A DNA stretch of 64,000 bases from Ooceraea biroi (Eukaryota > Arthropoda > Insecta > Hymenoptera > Formicidae), in NCBI RefSeq assembly GCF_003672135.1, contig NC_039506.1, positions 18,694,497 to 18,758,496 of the forward strand, written 5' to 3'. The translations under genes were made by a program, and so were the position numbers. Below the pieces are notes generated by a model. The model was not told where the DNA came from, did not search any database, and saw nothing but the letters and a program-made list of their open reading frames with translations. Shown in pieces: positions 12,044 to 24,600 of the stretch; the stretch's first letter is position 1; each line of letters starts with the position of its first letter.

Positions 12044-13505
12044 ATGGCTATGCACACAGTACCGCCCAAGCGGAAAGAGATTTACAAGTATGAGGCCCCG
12101 TGGCCTCTGTACAGCATGAATTGGTCGGTGAGACCCGACAAGAGGTTTCGCCTGGCTCTGGGAAGTTTCGTGGAGGAGTACAATAACAAAGTGCAGATTG
12201 TTTCGCTGGACGAAGAGACGTCCGAGTTCAGTGCTAAAAGCACATTTGATCATCCTTACCCGACCACGAAGATCATGTGGATACCGGACAGCAAGGGTAC
12301 CTAGATTTAAATTACATCTTTCACGTGTGTTATTATTATCACATAACGCATCATCAATCTCAATCATATTTTTTGTAACTTAGATTGCATATATCACATA
12401 TAATCTAGCTCTAGCCTTTTGTATGATTGTATCATGCAATAGCAAGTATTTCTCAGGTATGTTTCCCGATCTTCTCTCCACATCGGGCGACTACTTGAGA
12501 GTGTGGCGTGCCTCGGAGCCGGAAACTCGCTTGGAGTGTGTCCTAAACAACAATAAAAATTCGGATTTCTGTGCGCCTCTTACGTCCTTCGACTGGAACG
12601 AAGTGGACCCGAACCTGATCGGCACTTCCAGCATAGATACCACCTGCACGATCTGGGGTCTGGAGACTGGGCAAGTGCTGGGCAGAGTAAACTTGGTCAC
12701 CGGTCATGTAAAGACGCAATTGATTGCGCACGACAAAGAGGTTTACGACATCGCGTTTAGCCGTGCCGGAGGCGGCCGGGATATGTTCGCCTCCGTCGGC
12801 GCCGACGGATCCGTGAGAATGTTCGATCTGCGACACCTAGAGCATTCGACGATAATCTACGAGGATCCACAGCACACTCCGCTCTTGCGATTAGCGTGGA
12901 ACAAGCAGGACCCGAACTACCTTGCCACCGTTGCCATGGACGCGTGCGAGGTCATCATCCTCGACGTCCGCGTGCCGTGTACGCCAGTCGCGAGATTAAA
13001 CAATCACAGGTACGTACAAAAAAATATACATATGTGATTAATATAAATATATATAGATAAAACACATAGGGGGTTTGTTTCTAACATGAAGTATTTTGCA
13101 GATGAAAGGAGGAATCATATATCTATTTTATACATTGATATATTTATCTGCTATATTTATGTATATTTTATATATTGATATATTATGAATAATTGTATAG
13201 GAATATTTTATTAGTTCTTCCTCGATAAGGAGACCTTTTCTGACGAGTCATTTATCCCTTTCTCTGACAGAGCCAGCGTTAACGGAATAGCCTGGGCGCC
13301 GCACTCGTCCTGCCACATCTGCACAGCCGCTGATGATCACCAGGCGTTAATATGGGATATACAACAAATGCCAAGAGCCATTGAGGATCCTATACTCGCG
13401 TACACCGCTGCGGAAGGCGAGGTCAATCAGATCCAGTGGGGCGCCACACAGCCCGACTGGATAGCCATTTGTTACAACAAAGCGGCCGAGATTCTCCGAG
13501 TATAA
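12044..13505 (+). CDS. DCAF7: DDB1- and CUL4-associated factor 7 (WD-repeat adaptor)
   Basis: WD40-repeat scaffold of 346 aa (fly ortholog: wap, wings apart). It is a CUL4-DDB1 substrate adaptor and binds DYRK1A-class kinases. Coding exons: 12044-12296, 12457-13009, 13271-13505, joined in phase by GT-AG introns. The protein is extremely conserved: exon 1 includes YEAPWPLYSMNWSVR, exon 2 TSGDYLRVWR and GTSSIDTTCTIWGLETGQVL, exon 3 HICTAADDHQALIWDIQQM and ends EILRV, as in vertebrates (342 aa). Several GH/WD-type blades are visible. The ATG-GCT-ATG-CAC start matches the usual MAMH-like N-terminus. It reads towards TMEM205, so the 3' ends converge. Confidence 0.97.
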
Positions 13506-15607
13506 AGGTTTTTCATTAAGGCATACATTCTCTGCCAGAGTATTCATTCAAACCGGAAACGAATGTTGCTGGATCGACTTTTTTTAAATATTAATTTAAT
13601 AATTTTTTAATTAACGTAGAGTGCAAAATGTAACGCTAAGAAAGCAATTAGGTCTTGTGTACACGGAAAAGCTGCAAGTTGATTGGCCACACAATTCTTG
13701 GGCCAATTTCTAGCATCGTGTACACAAGGCCTTAGCCATAGAGACGTTTCATTCGTTACGTTATATATTATAATTGTATATATGTTTATAGAGATATATA
13801 CATATGTGTATACACATATACATATACTTAATTTATGATATATAGTAGTAGATTAATACCGGAAATCAATTAAGATTCTGGATATTCTTAGACTGAATTA
13901 TCATATAAGTTTAATTCAACATTTGACATGCAGCCCTCAAATTGCGTTGCTGCAAATTACGGTGTTAATAAGTTCACGGAATGTGATCATATTGTGATTA
14001 TCTATAACTATATATATATATATACACATGTATACATACATACATATATATACGTATAATGTACAGACTCTTAGTTAATAAGTTTTTGATATATGAAGAC
14101 ATACATTACCTAGTGACTCCACGTTTCATATAAATTATGTACTTGCTCGACTGTCATCAATGACGTGAATATCGAATTTGCAATTTTGTTTATAAAGGCA
14201 TCATAATGTTTATTGACTATTTAAGGTTTAATATATAGAGAAAGATACTTGATTATTAGGTTTGGCATTTATGTGAGAAGGTGTATCGATAATTAATAAT
14301 AAGAGTAAAATTTATAAAAAGGCAACACATATACGTATATTATTATATACTGTATAAGATATATCGTATGTTTTACAAGTGTTTAGTGAACAGAATGCAA
14401 TTATTTACAACAATGCGCTCCGCGCGTGCGCGCGCGCGACGAATCCACAATTCAGACAATTAGCATAAAATGATGATTGCGACGGCTCTTCCGTTCATTT
14501 TAATCTAGACACGTTACTCTCGACATGTCTGTACGATCTCTCTCGGTACGCAGTCTCTCCTTCATTAGTTCAATAAATATCATTAACTCTGATACAGAGC
14601 AAGCGTATTTTTGTCTCTAATCTGACAGCGAACAAAATTCGCGAAATGATTTGACGTGAAAGATTATCGCGCGAGCCAAGATTCTCCGATTTCCATCGTA
14701 GCTAGAACATTTTTATGTATCTCTAAGTTCATCATTAAGCAGAGCACGATCGTAGATGGAATACTTTTATGTACCGAAACCGCTGATACTTTTGCGTCAG
14801 CAGATAGTTTCATATATTTATCTCGCGGCGCGAGAACTTAATTGTCGTCACGTCGATGCGAGAACTGAAATGCGCTTTGGCAAGAATATACATGTGTGCC
14901 TTGAAGCTTGAATACACACGCAGTTATACGTATAATACTTGGTCTGCCCTATCGTCTATTCTAAATCTCGAGATATATTCTCAAGATATATTATTTACAC
15001 GCGAGCATCGTCGACTTCGTCACGGCGACGAACAAGTTACCTATTCAATCTCTCTCAAGGGATTCTAACACAAGTTACATGCACGCTTTCAGCAATAATT
15101 TAACACAGCACTATCAATGAATACGCAAGCAGATCATATTAACGAGAAACTCCTTGAAAATTTCTCTTCCACCATCATCTCGGCTTGATCCTCTCCCGAA
15201 TCAGATAGTGCTCCGGAAGTAAGCCACGGAGGGTGACTCACGTTATGTGTACGCGAGCGAGCTACCTATCGTGATCTTCATTGAGTGATCATTCTACTTT
15301 AACATAGAATAAGCACAAGAAGCTAATGCAAGGAATAGTAAAGGTCCTCCTCGAGGTTCGCAGTTCGAGGCAGCTGCACTGAAGGACTCGCCGTCAGCTT
15401 GTCTCAGGCGACTTTAATGGCAGGAAAGATCGCATCTCGTACCTCACCGGGTTCGCATTTCCCGATGCGCTCAAATGACTTTGTCATCATCAAACGTGCA
15501 AGCCACGCACGCATCTGTCTAGAATTATCCTCTACGTCTCTCGAGGATCTCTTCGAGCTCCCAAACGAACGAGTGTACAGACTTCTATGATCGGAGACTA
15601 ACTATTC
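13506..15607. other. Converging 3' UTR / intergenic region
   Basis: No coding region is recognised. It probably holds the DCAF7 3' UTR (a candidate AATAAA lies at 14571-14576, +) and the TMEM205 3' UTR from the other side. A (TA)/(TACA) microsatellite lies at about 14010-14060 and an alternating GC tract at about 14420-14440. Confidence 0.4.
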
Positions 15608-18600
15608 TTACAGGACGCACAGTTTGCTCGCTATGTAATGGAGATGCAGCACCGTGCATGCCATGGTGAGCATGTTTCCCATGGCGATGCAGACGTGCAC
15701 CCGACGGAACGTCTGGTGGATCTTCAGGTAATGCGGACAATTCTTCAGCGGTCCAAGGCTGTAGCGGCCGACCTCGTTGCCGACACCCGCTGCACGTTCC
15801 AAGCTGTTCTTCTGCATGATCAGTCTTAGAAGCGGCGGCGTCAGGTACAGGCGTATTAGTAGTTCCAGGAAGAAAGCTCCGGACATTCCACTGACCTGGA
15901 ATATACAAGTGTCGCTTTTTATTATATTTATTATATTTCTGCGTATAGTATTAAGCTATCATTCCTTAACAGTTCACAAATTTCTCAGAAAATAGCTGAC
16001 TGAGATTGTATTGACAGAATTTATATGTCGCGATTTTATATTAATAATATTACATCTTATATATTATTATTAACATTATACGATATATACATAAACCGAT
16101 AAAAACTAAATTAAATTTTTTAAAAATTTTGAAAAGATTATTTTCTAGAAGGATAAAGTCATGAAGTCAAGTTGTATTTTTCTATGAAAAGAGATAGCAT
16201 TAAATAAGTAAAAATTTATCATCTTTCAGGTAATTGTTTGACTAAAAATCTTTTCTTTCAGAATACAAAATTTTCGAGCTGTGTACATATGTACCTGAAT
16301 TGCGATTTCGGTGTCCCACGTGTGCGTCGGATGATGCTTGACGAATATGAGGAGCGTGGTGAGGCTGAGGCACGCGTTAATCGTAAAGTATCTCGGGAAC
16401 AAGACGCGTTGCACTTCACCGAATGTATGTCGCGGCAGCGCAAAGTACAAGGACAGTCCTGCGAGCAGATCGTTCGGTGTAAAGAAGATTAATTAAAGAA
16501 AATTAGGTCAATCAGGGGAAGCAGGAGGAATCGGTCCAGCTGTTCTTATAGCGTACACATAGGCTGATCTCTTACAAATGTATATATCTTGTCTCATAAT
16601 TACCTGATACGAAAGTCATCCAGATTTGGGCACCAAAGTGCATGACGAAAGACGCGAGATAAATGAAGGACGCCGTCCTTGATTGAGGATGATCAGGGAC
16701 CATTACCCTCTCCTTCGTTGGGACGAGGACCGACGTGACGAATAAGACCGCTGCGATCGTGATTACGTGAGCTGGTTGCGTCGTGTAGAAAAGGATCCTG
16801 TAAAAGAAGGATAATTATAAATCTAGTACTTCGCATTTTTTTATGACAAAAATGATTTGAATAAGAAACCCTACTCGAAGAATTTATTACTGTAAATTAA
16901 TTATTATGTAAATTATGTAAATTAATTATTAAATTTATTTGTCTTTCATAAAGTCTTTCGTGAAATTAATTGATCGAAATTGAGTAGATCTGTATAGAAT
17001 TTATCATCGAAATTGATTTCGAAATGCATTTCATTGTTTTGTCAATGCTTTCTCTTCTCCCAACTTCTTGTGTCTTCGTCTCGCACGAAAAGATAACTCT
17101 TTGACGCAATTTACGAGATATTGCTGGGCGTCGAAGATATATTGTGCGTATCCTCGCAATTAGATAATTCACCGAGTACTTGAACTATGATTGTTTCATA
17201 TCCGTCCTCGACAGAGACAGCAGATGATAGATAACCGGCCGAATTTTCGTCACGCGTGCCCTTATTTCGGTTTAATAATTTGCGGCACTTAACACTGATT
17301 TGTGCGTCGCGATATCAAAGTCAAATAAATTCGCCGGAATCAAAGGCGCTTGAGAATGTCTTCTCTTCGCATTATGTTTCTCTGTCTCCTTCTGAATTGA
17401 GATCAAAAATAGTTCGCATGGAACATCATCAATATAAATTATTATTAAATTTAAATATTGTTGCAAGAGGTTGCAATAACATCGTAGCGTTTTTAACTAT
17501 TTTTCTTTTACTAATATTAAATAAAACACAAGTATGTAACATATAATGTGAATTAAAGTATTTAAGGTATTTCCTTATCCATCATCTTTCACCATCTTCC
17601 AGGTAATTTTCTGACTAAAATATAAAACGGCTCTTTATAAGCAGCTTTATGAATGACTAAAAATCATAACATTAAAACATAAATAATTAAAATTGAAAAA
17701 AATAATAATGATATCCTCGACGACATTTACACGAGCATTCTACATGACTACATTGATTGCCATTGATTTATCACACGAGTCTCACAGATGCGACGCAAAA
17801 GGATGGAGAACCCGTTAATGGATTTCAGCGGGCGTCTCCCCCTTCCTGTGATCAAGCGGCCGCGGCGTATTAAAAACGTGAACGAGCGGAAATAATTCTT
17901 GCACGTACAAACACACGTGTCACCTGCGCAATATTTATGTGCGTGCGCGCGAGTACGTGCGTGACCCTCTCTCGAAATTCGCCTCCATGATTCGCTTTAT
18001 GATGGTTGGCTGGCGCTGCTGGTCAACCACCCCAACGTGCCATCTTCTTGTTCTCTTTCTCGAGCGCACGCGTGCATACAATAAGCTGCCTTGCTGAATC
18101 GAAGTTCATCTTCGATCTTATATAATTTATAAACAAAATACACGCGTGTGTGTATTTCGAATTATCTCGAAACTCTGATAGGTTCAAAGATATCCGATTT
18201 GTCTCCCTCATGTCTTCCTCGGAGACGTCGACCTTGTGATTTAATCTGGCCGCTACCGGATGACGAGACGCAAGATTATCGCCCGCGACGATCTCAATTT
18301 CCTGTGTCGATCGCGATCATAAACAGACAAATAATTTTGTCATCAAACAGACAAATATTAATTTTGTCAATCAAGCGGATTAATAATTTTGCAACATACG
18401 TATCTATGTTGTCTTCTTGATCGATAAAGATTTGAAGAAATGATTCGGTTCCAAAAAAAAGACTTCGTCACAGTTTCAGTCGCGCCGACAGAATTCAAAT
18501 TCAAATTCGGGAACATTGCGAAATTTCGACGTAGACGGTCAAGCCTTTAACGCTCTAATAATTATATCACGTCATTGCACAAATATAATAATTACGTGTG

Positions 18601-21600
18601 TTCCCGCGCGGATGCGTGATTAACGGCGTGTGAATATCGCGCATAGTCGATACAGCGATCAATTATTTCTCCCTCGTTGAGCAGATAATTGAAATCGATG
18701 TAAAGCGATGGACGATGGTTTCATCCTTGGACTAATTTTGTGTTTGCAGATAAAGTTACGAGAGCGCAGCTGCCGAGAGAACGAAGGAGGGAAAAGAAGA
18801 ATCCAAGAGAGAGAGAGAGAGAGAGAAATCCTCCCTGGCAACACGGATGCGGCGTTCTCGATAAGAAAGATGTATCGACAAGCGCGACAAAGCGTGATCA
18901 TGTCGATGAGCGCCCAATCGCTCAACTCTCTCGGAGAGAGCCGATTATTAAATTTCTTTGTCGATGAGGTCAGCCAAAACATTCGTCCGTCTTCAATCGA
19001 TTTGTTGTGCGACTCGTTCCTCGAAGAGACAAAAATCTTATCGAACATCGCGCTTCCGTTCGTCCAACTCGTGGAACGACGGATGCATTTTCGCACCTCG
19101 GATCTCACCGAGAGTGCTATTTTCGCATCGACACATCGCGAGTTCATTTGTGTGCGTTCGCGCGCGATGCGACGACAGCTGCGGAACAAACAACTGTGTA
19201 AAAATCAGCTGATGCAACCATGCAAGGCTGAGTTTGCCGACCTTTTCGATTTCGCTCGTCGTTCGAGAGTGCCGATCTTCTCATTTCTTATTTATTATTC
19301 GCTCATTTCTAGTCCGTGCTTTTTTTTAGATTGTAATTCGTGTTCCTATTTACTTTGTTTTTAGTTATTAGAGTTTTTATTTCGCTCTAGTTTTATTAGA
19401 TATTTAATTCGAGTTACTTACTCATTATTTGAGCCTCTCTATCTCTCTATAATCATCGTTCAAGTCTTTATTTCTCTTGGTTTATACAAGTCTTTGTTTC
19501 TTGATTTTTATTTAATTATTACTACTTTAATCCATATTTCTTGTTATTTATATTTAATTATTATTCTCTATTTAATCTTTTTTTTAATTATCATTATTTA
19601 ATCATTATTCTTGTATTTTATCTCCATTCCTCTCTATTATTATTTAAAGTTACTAAATACTTTCTGCTAGCGACCACAGGATCTGTGAAAGGGAGCGCCG
19701 GGGATCGGACTCCGGATACGCGGCCGTAATTCGCGGTGTAAACGTATCGGGCGCACCTACATACATACATACATACGCATCAAGTTGCGTGTATAAGAAC
19801 ACCGGAGCCTAGCCGGTATTATCAAGCCGCACCGGGAAACGCCGCGAACGTGCGAGATGGCACGCACGACTCGCCGCTCGGATTTGCGGTCGCATATGGT
19901 TCGCAAAATCAATCCTTCCCGATCCGATTAATGACACGAGGCGGCACATGCACATCTCTGCTGCACGCATTCAGCCTGTCCGTCTCGTCACTGTCAATTA
20001 CTAATAACATCGCGTTCTCCACTCAAATAACGCCACCCTAAAGTTCTTTTGAATCTGTGATAAATGCAAATGTTCCTGTACATCTCGATCAATTTCAATC
20101 GCGAGAGACAGCTGATCAATGGATAAGAATGTCAAGTCAATTTTAATAAACGCCAAATGGGATTTAAAACAAGCAAGATGGAACAAAGAAGAATAATAAT
20201 TGAGACAAGGCTAAAGAAAATTTTAAAAATATTAGAAATTTTATACATATATATATATATACAGGGTGTTTCCTAAGTAAGTAGACAAACTTAAGGAGGA
20301 TATTCCTTGGCTTATTTTAAGAAGAAAAGGTCATATAAACATATGTCCTAAACTGCTTTGTTTTCCAAAAAAAGTACAGCACTGCAGTATCATGGCTGCA
20401 GGTGGACATTTTCAGCAGTTACTGTGATGTTATTATTTTTCTTTTTAGTTACTATTTTCTTTTTCGTTATAATTTTTCTTTTTGGTTACTATTGTTTTTC
20501 ATTTGTTTCATTTGCAATAACACAAACTGTTCTATAATAAACGAAAAGTGAACGAAAACAGTGATGTACTTTTTTGGAAAACAAAGCAATTTAGGACATA
20601 TGTTTATATGACCTTTTCTTCTTAAAATAAGCCAAGGAATATCCTCCTTAAGTTTGTCTACTTACTTAGGAAACACCCTGTATATATATATAACATTTTT
20701 TAATTTTCTTTAGCCTTTCCTTAAATAATACTAATTTTTCATATATATTTGTATACAGGGTGGCCCATTTTAATTTATACAGTCGATTTTTTAAAAAACT
20801 AAAAGAAATACGAAAAAATGTTTCAGACAGACACTACTTACTTTTCGATGGAGAATAAGAATCTGCAATAAAAAGTTGGGGTTTCAATTTAAGAAATTGA
20901 AGGTGATCTTCGCGTGACCTTCAAACGACTATTCAAGGTCAAACCAATGGTGTCATCTTATGTCCCCCTCGAAATCGTGACATGTCCGTCTGAAACATTT
21001 TTTCGTATCTCTTTTAGTTTTTTAAAAAATCGACTGTATAAATTAAAATGGGCCACCCTGTATATGAAACAAATTATATATATAATATTTTCAGATAAAT
21101 AATGGCTAAATCGCTGTGGCAAAACTATCCGGGAACACATGTACTCTGTGACACGAAAATGTCCAATGAGAAAGCCACGAAATCGCACGACACATAATGG
21201 AGTGACTAGAGGTAATGCAAAAGGCGCAGAAACATTTAGTCACGCCTCGTTTGCGGACTCTTTGAAGGCATGAAGATGCCCGTCGTGGCAGATTGCCAAT
21301 CGCACGTCCAACGTGGCAGGTAGGATGGATGTTGTGCATACCTCCTAGCAGAATTCTCCTCTTGTACTCGTTAACTCATCATTTAGTACAGAGTTTCTAT
21401 TAAAAGAGATCTTTCAAATCTGGTGACACGTGTCTCTGGAGTTATCGATAAAGATAAATTATTAATAAAGCAGAGTAACACGCGAACAATAAAACACTGC
21501 AAGAAATACTTCCCGTTCGATGCAATTTCCGTTTCGTTCCACTTCAACGTGCACTTCGGTATGTCGTTTTATTTTTGTAATAATAATTTAAAGCAATATG

Positions 21601-24600
21601 CAAAGACGATGGCTACAAAAACCGCTTCTAGTCTTGTTTTAATTCTGTCACTACATTTCTTTTGGAACAATAATATAAATAATACGCAAAAAGGATAAAG
21701 ACTACAGGATAAACGTGCAAAAACCGAGCATTGTAAAGAGCACTCTTAATTTTCTTCTGATCTCTCTTTCGACCTGTCTTTCGCGATTTTTACGCCTATT
21801 TTTGTACAATAATGCAAAGTGACATGCAAAAAGCAGAAACTCCAATAAGCACTTCTATTTTCATGCTAATTCGAGATCTACAAAATCTTATCTTTGAATG
21901 ATTATGCAAAATATAAATATAAATTTGCAATAGAGAGACGGTCTGATTGACGTATGTCCATTAAAAAGCTATTAGCACGAATAGTGATTAGCGGGAAGGA
22001 CCGAGCAATCCCGGGGATACATTTTCGAGACACTTGAATAATAATCGATCAAAGGATTAGGCCATTTATAAAGGATCTTTCATCCTTTTTCCCCTTTCTT
22101 TCACCCGATAATATTCCCTTGAGTTACCAAACGAGTTCCTGAGCGCGCGCGCGTGTGTGGCCGTCCGAAGCATGGAATTATAACGTTTTTATTGGATCCA
22201 CGATGCGAGGCGTGTACATCGCCCGAGGAGAATGCACACGTATACAATTCCGGCGCGAAGGAGTCCATTACCCTTCATTAAACTCGAGCAAACAAAAATT
22301 ACCGACGCCCCTCGTGCGAAAAATTCACGCATTACGTAAATATACCGCATTAAAAGGGATAATAATTAATAATATGCAACGATATAAAATAACGTAATAA
22401 AACTAGGTGACAAAATAAAAGATTATCAGAAATTCTATGATATAATATTACAAGTATGATTTTAATTGTATTATATCGCTAAAAGAGATAATAATTAATA
22501 ATTAGTGTACAATAATAAAAATATAGTAATTAAATAAGTTTTTAAAAATAGTAATTATATAATAAAGCTCGAGAATAAATTAAAAAATTAATTTATCGGA
22601 CATTCTCGATTCATAAAATTCACAAAATCTGCTATAAAAATGAAAAAATGATAAAAAATAAGCGAATTTACAGTCATTAAGTAATTTTTTTAATTGCTCG
22701 AGTTTATCTGATATGCGCGCCCGCACGTCCTTCGCAAGAATGCGTCGCCTCTCTTTTTCGAGGAAACGTGCGATCACGTGACAAACACAGTCATCGGCCT
22801 ATACTCTTTCGCACGAGACACGCCGTAGACGTACAATAATTACAAAATGATTGCCCGACCAATTATAGATACGTGTAAACGCCCGGGTAAACTGCATCGA
22901 GATTGATGATTATGCATGATTTATCATGCATATAGTTTCTATCCCTTCCGCGCGGTTCAGTTCTAAATTATCGCGATATTAAGGCATAACAAAATTTCCA
23001 TTCGATCAGAATACTAAGATCTGTGGAAATTTTATGTTTTATGCAGACCGTTGACATTTTTTAGCGAAAATAGTTTTACTAATTTTATGTTAAATTATCT
23101 ATAGAGGAGAATCCCCTATTATGAGATATGCTCCTAATATGAGACAATGGGATTTCTGCTAAACTAGTGAACACCATCTGTTAGTTCCACCATGAACTTA
23201 TTTCTCTTGGTGTAAAATGTATTTAGTGAAAAATTCATTGTTCGTTATTGCGTTTAGCCTTTGCAAGAAAAGGTTTGTGAAATTGTGAACATGTCAAAGG
23301 AACTTGAGGTACGTCTTTAAACCTTGTTTATTAAATAATAAAGAAATGGTTGGCAATAAATTCAGTATGCAATGATAGAGTAGAATCGTAGTAACAGGAA
23401 AATACGCAATTTGTTGAATTGCTTAATTGTAGGGGTTAGATTTCATGATCGCGGAACCGCTAGGCGTGTGGCTCGTATAATGAGATATTCAGGGTACTCT
23501 TAATATGAGATAATTATTGCTCGAATGAAGATTATATAGTGTAATAAAAAGAAAGAAAATACTACTTAAGGTTAAAGAAAAGTTAATACGAATTTATATT
23601 ACGAATTTTTGTGTATTTAATTTTTATAGAATCTGACTATGGAGGTTAGAGATACGAGGAAGCGTCGACAGTGGAATCGTGAAGATTTGGCGAAGGCTGT
23701 GGCAGCAGTATTTTTATAAAACTATCTAATAAAGTTTTTTAATTGCAATACTGATGTATTTTGCACTTTTAACACCGATTTCTCGAGGTATCTTATATTA
23801 GGAGCACACTTTCTCGATCCTGCGTAAAGCTCTTTTCAAATTTTTTTAATTTTCAAAAAAAGAAATATTTAAATTAGATTTTTTATTTCACCGACCTAAA
23901 GCTTATTAAATTCTCTTCAAGATAACGTATTACATTTTAAAATTCTGCCCATAGATTTCCTTACATTCGGCAAAATCGATATGGTATCTCATAATCGGGG
24001 ACTTTCCTCTATAATATTGATGGCATTGTTTGACACATCCGCATTGTATTAAATTAACACAAAAATTGAGTGGATCATTGGAGACATGTGAAAAATATGT
24101 TGGATTTAATACAATTGTTTCAATATGACGCTTATATACAGGGTGTCCCGGGTTTTAACCGACAAACTGCGGGAGCATATTCTACTAGTGGAAATAAGAA
24201 AAAATTCTTATATCGAGTTTGCTTAGAAATGCTTTATTACAAAGTTATAAACCAATATTGAAAAGAAATATCAGATAAGTAACAACGGATTTTTTCACAA
24301 AAATATAAATTATCTACGCAATGATTTAGTGACGCATTTCAAAATCTTGTCCTTGCACATCGATACAAGCTAGACATCGACGTAGTACAGAATTTGTTAC
24401 GGTACGACGTTCCTGAAAATTTTGTTGCATCTCGGTAACTGAATTAGTAATTCGTTGCTTTAAATCTATCTGGTACTCTCCTGTTAGGAAATCTACGTTG
24501 ATACTCTCGTACGGCAGCTCGTGCATTTCCCTCACAGAATCCGTACACGAAATGAATATCGGTGTATTCCTCATTTGAAAACACTTTTGGCATTCTGATA

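Noticed and set aside
18659..19364. Overlapping open frames on both strands (176 and 218 codons) in TMEM205 intron 1
   Set aside because: Long opposite frames over the same DNA, a GAGA-encoded low-complexity stretch and no recognisable domain; most likely chance in a less AT-rich segment.
19670..19740. tRNA-like T-arm resemblance (GGGGATCGGACTCC)
   Set aside because: No acceptor stem or anticodon arm can be folded with it in either orientation.
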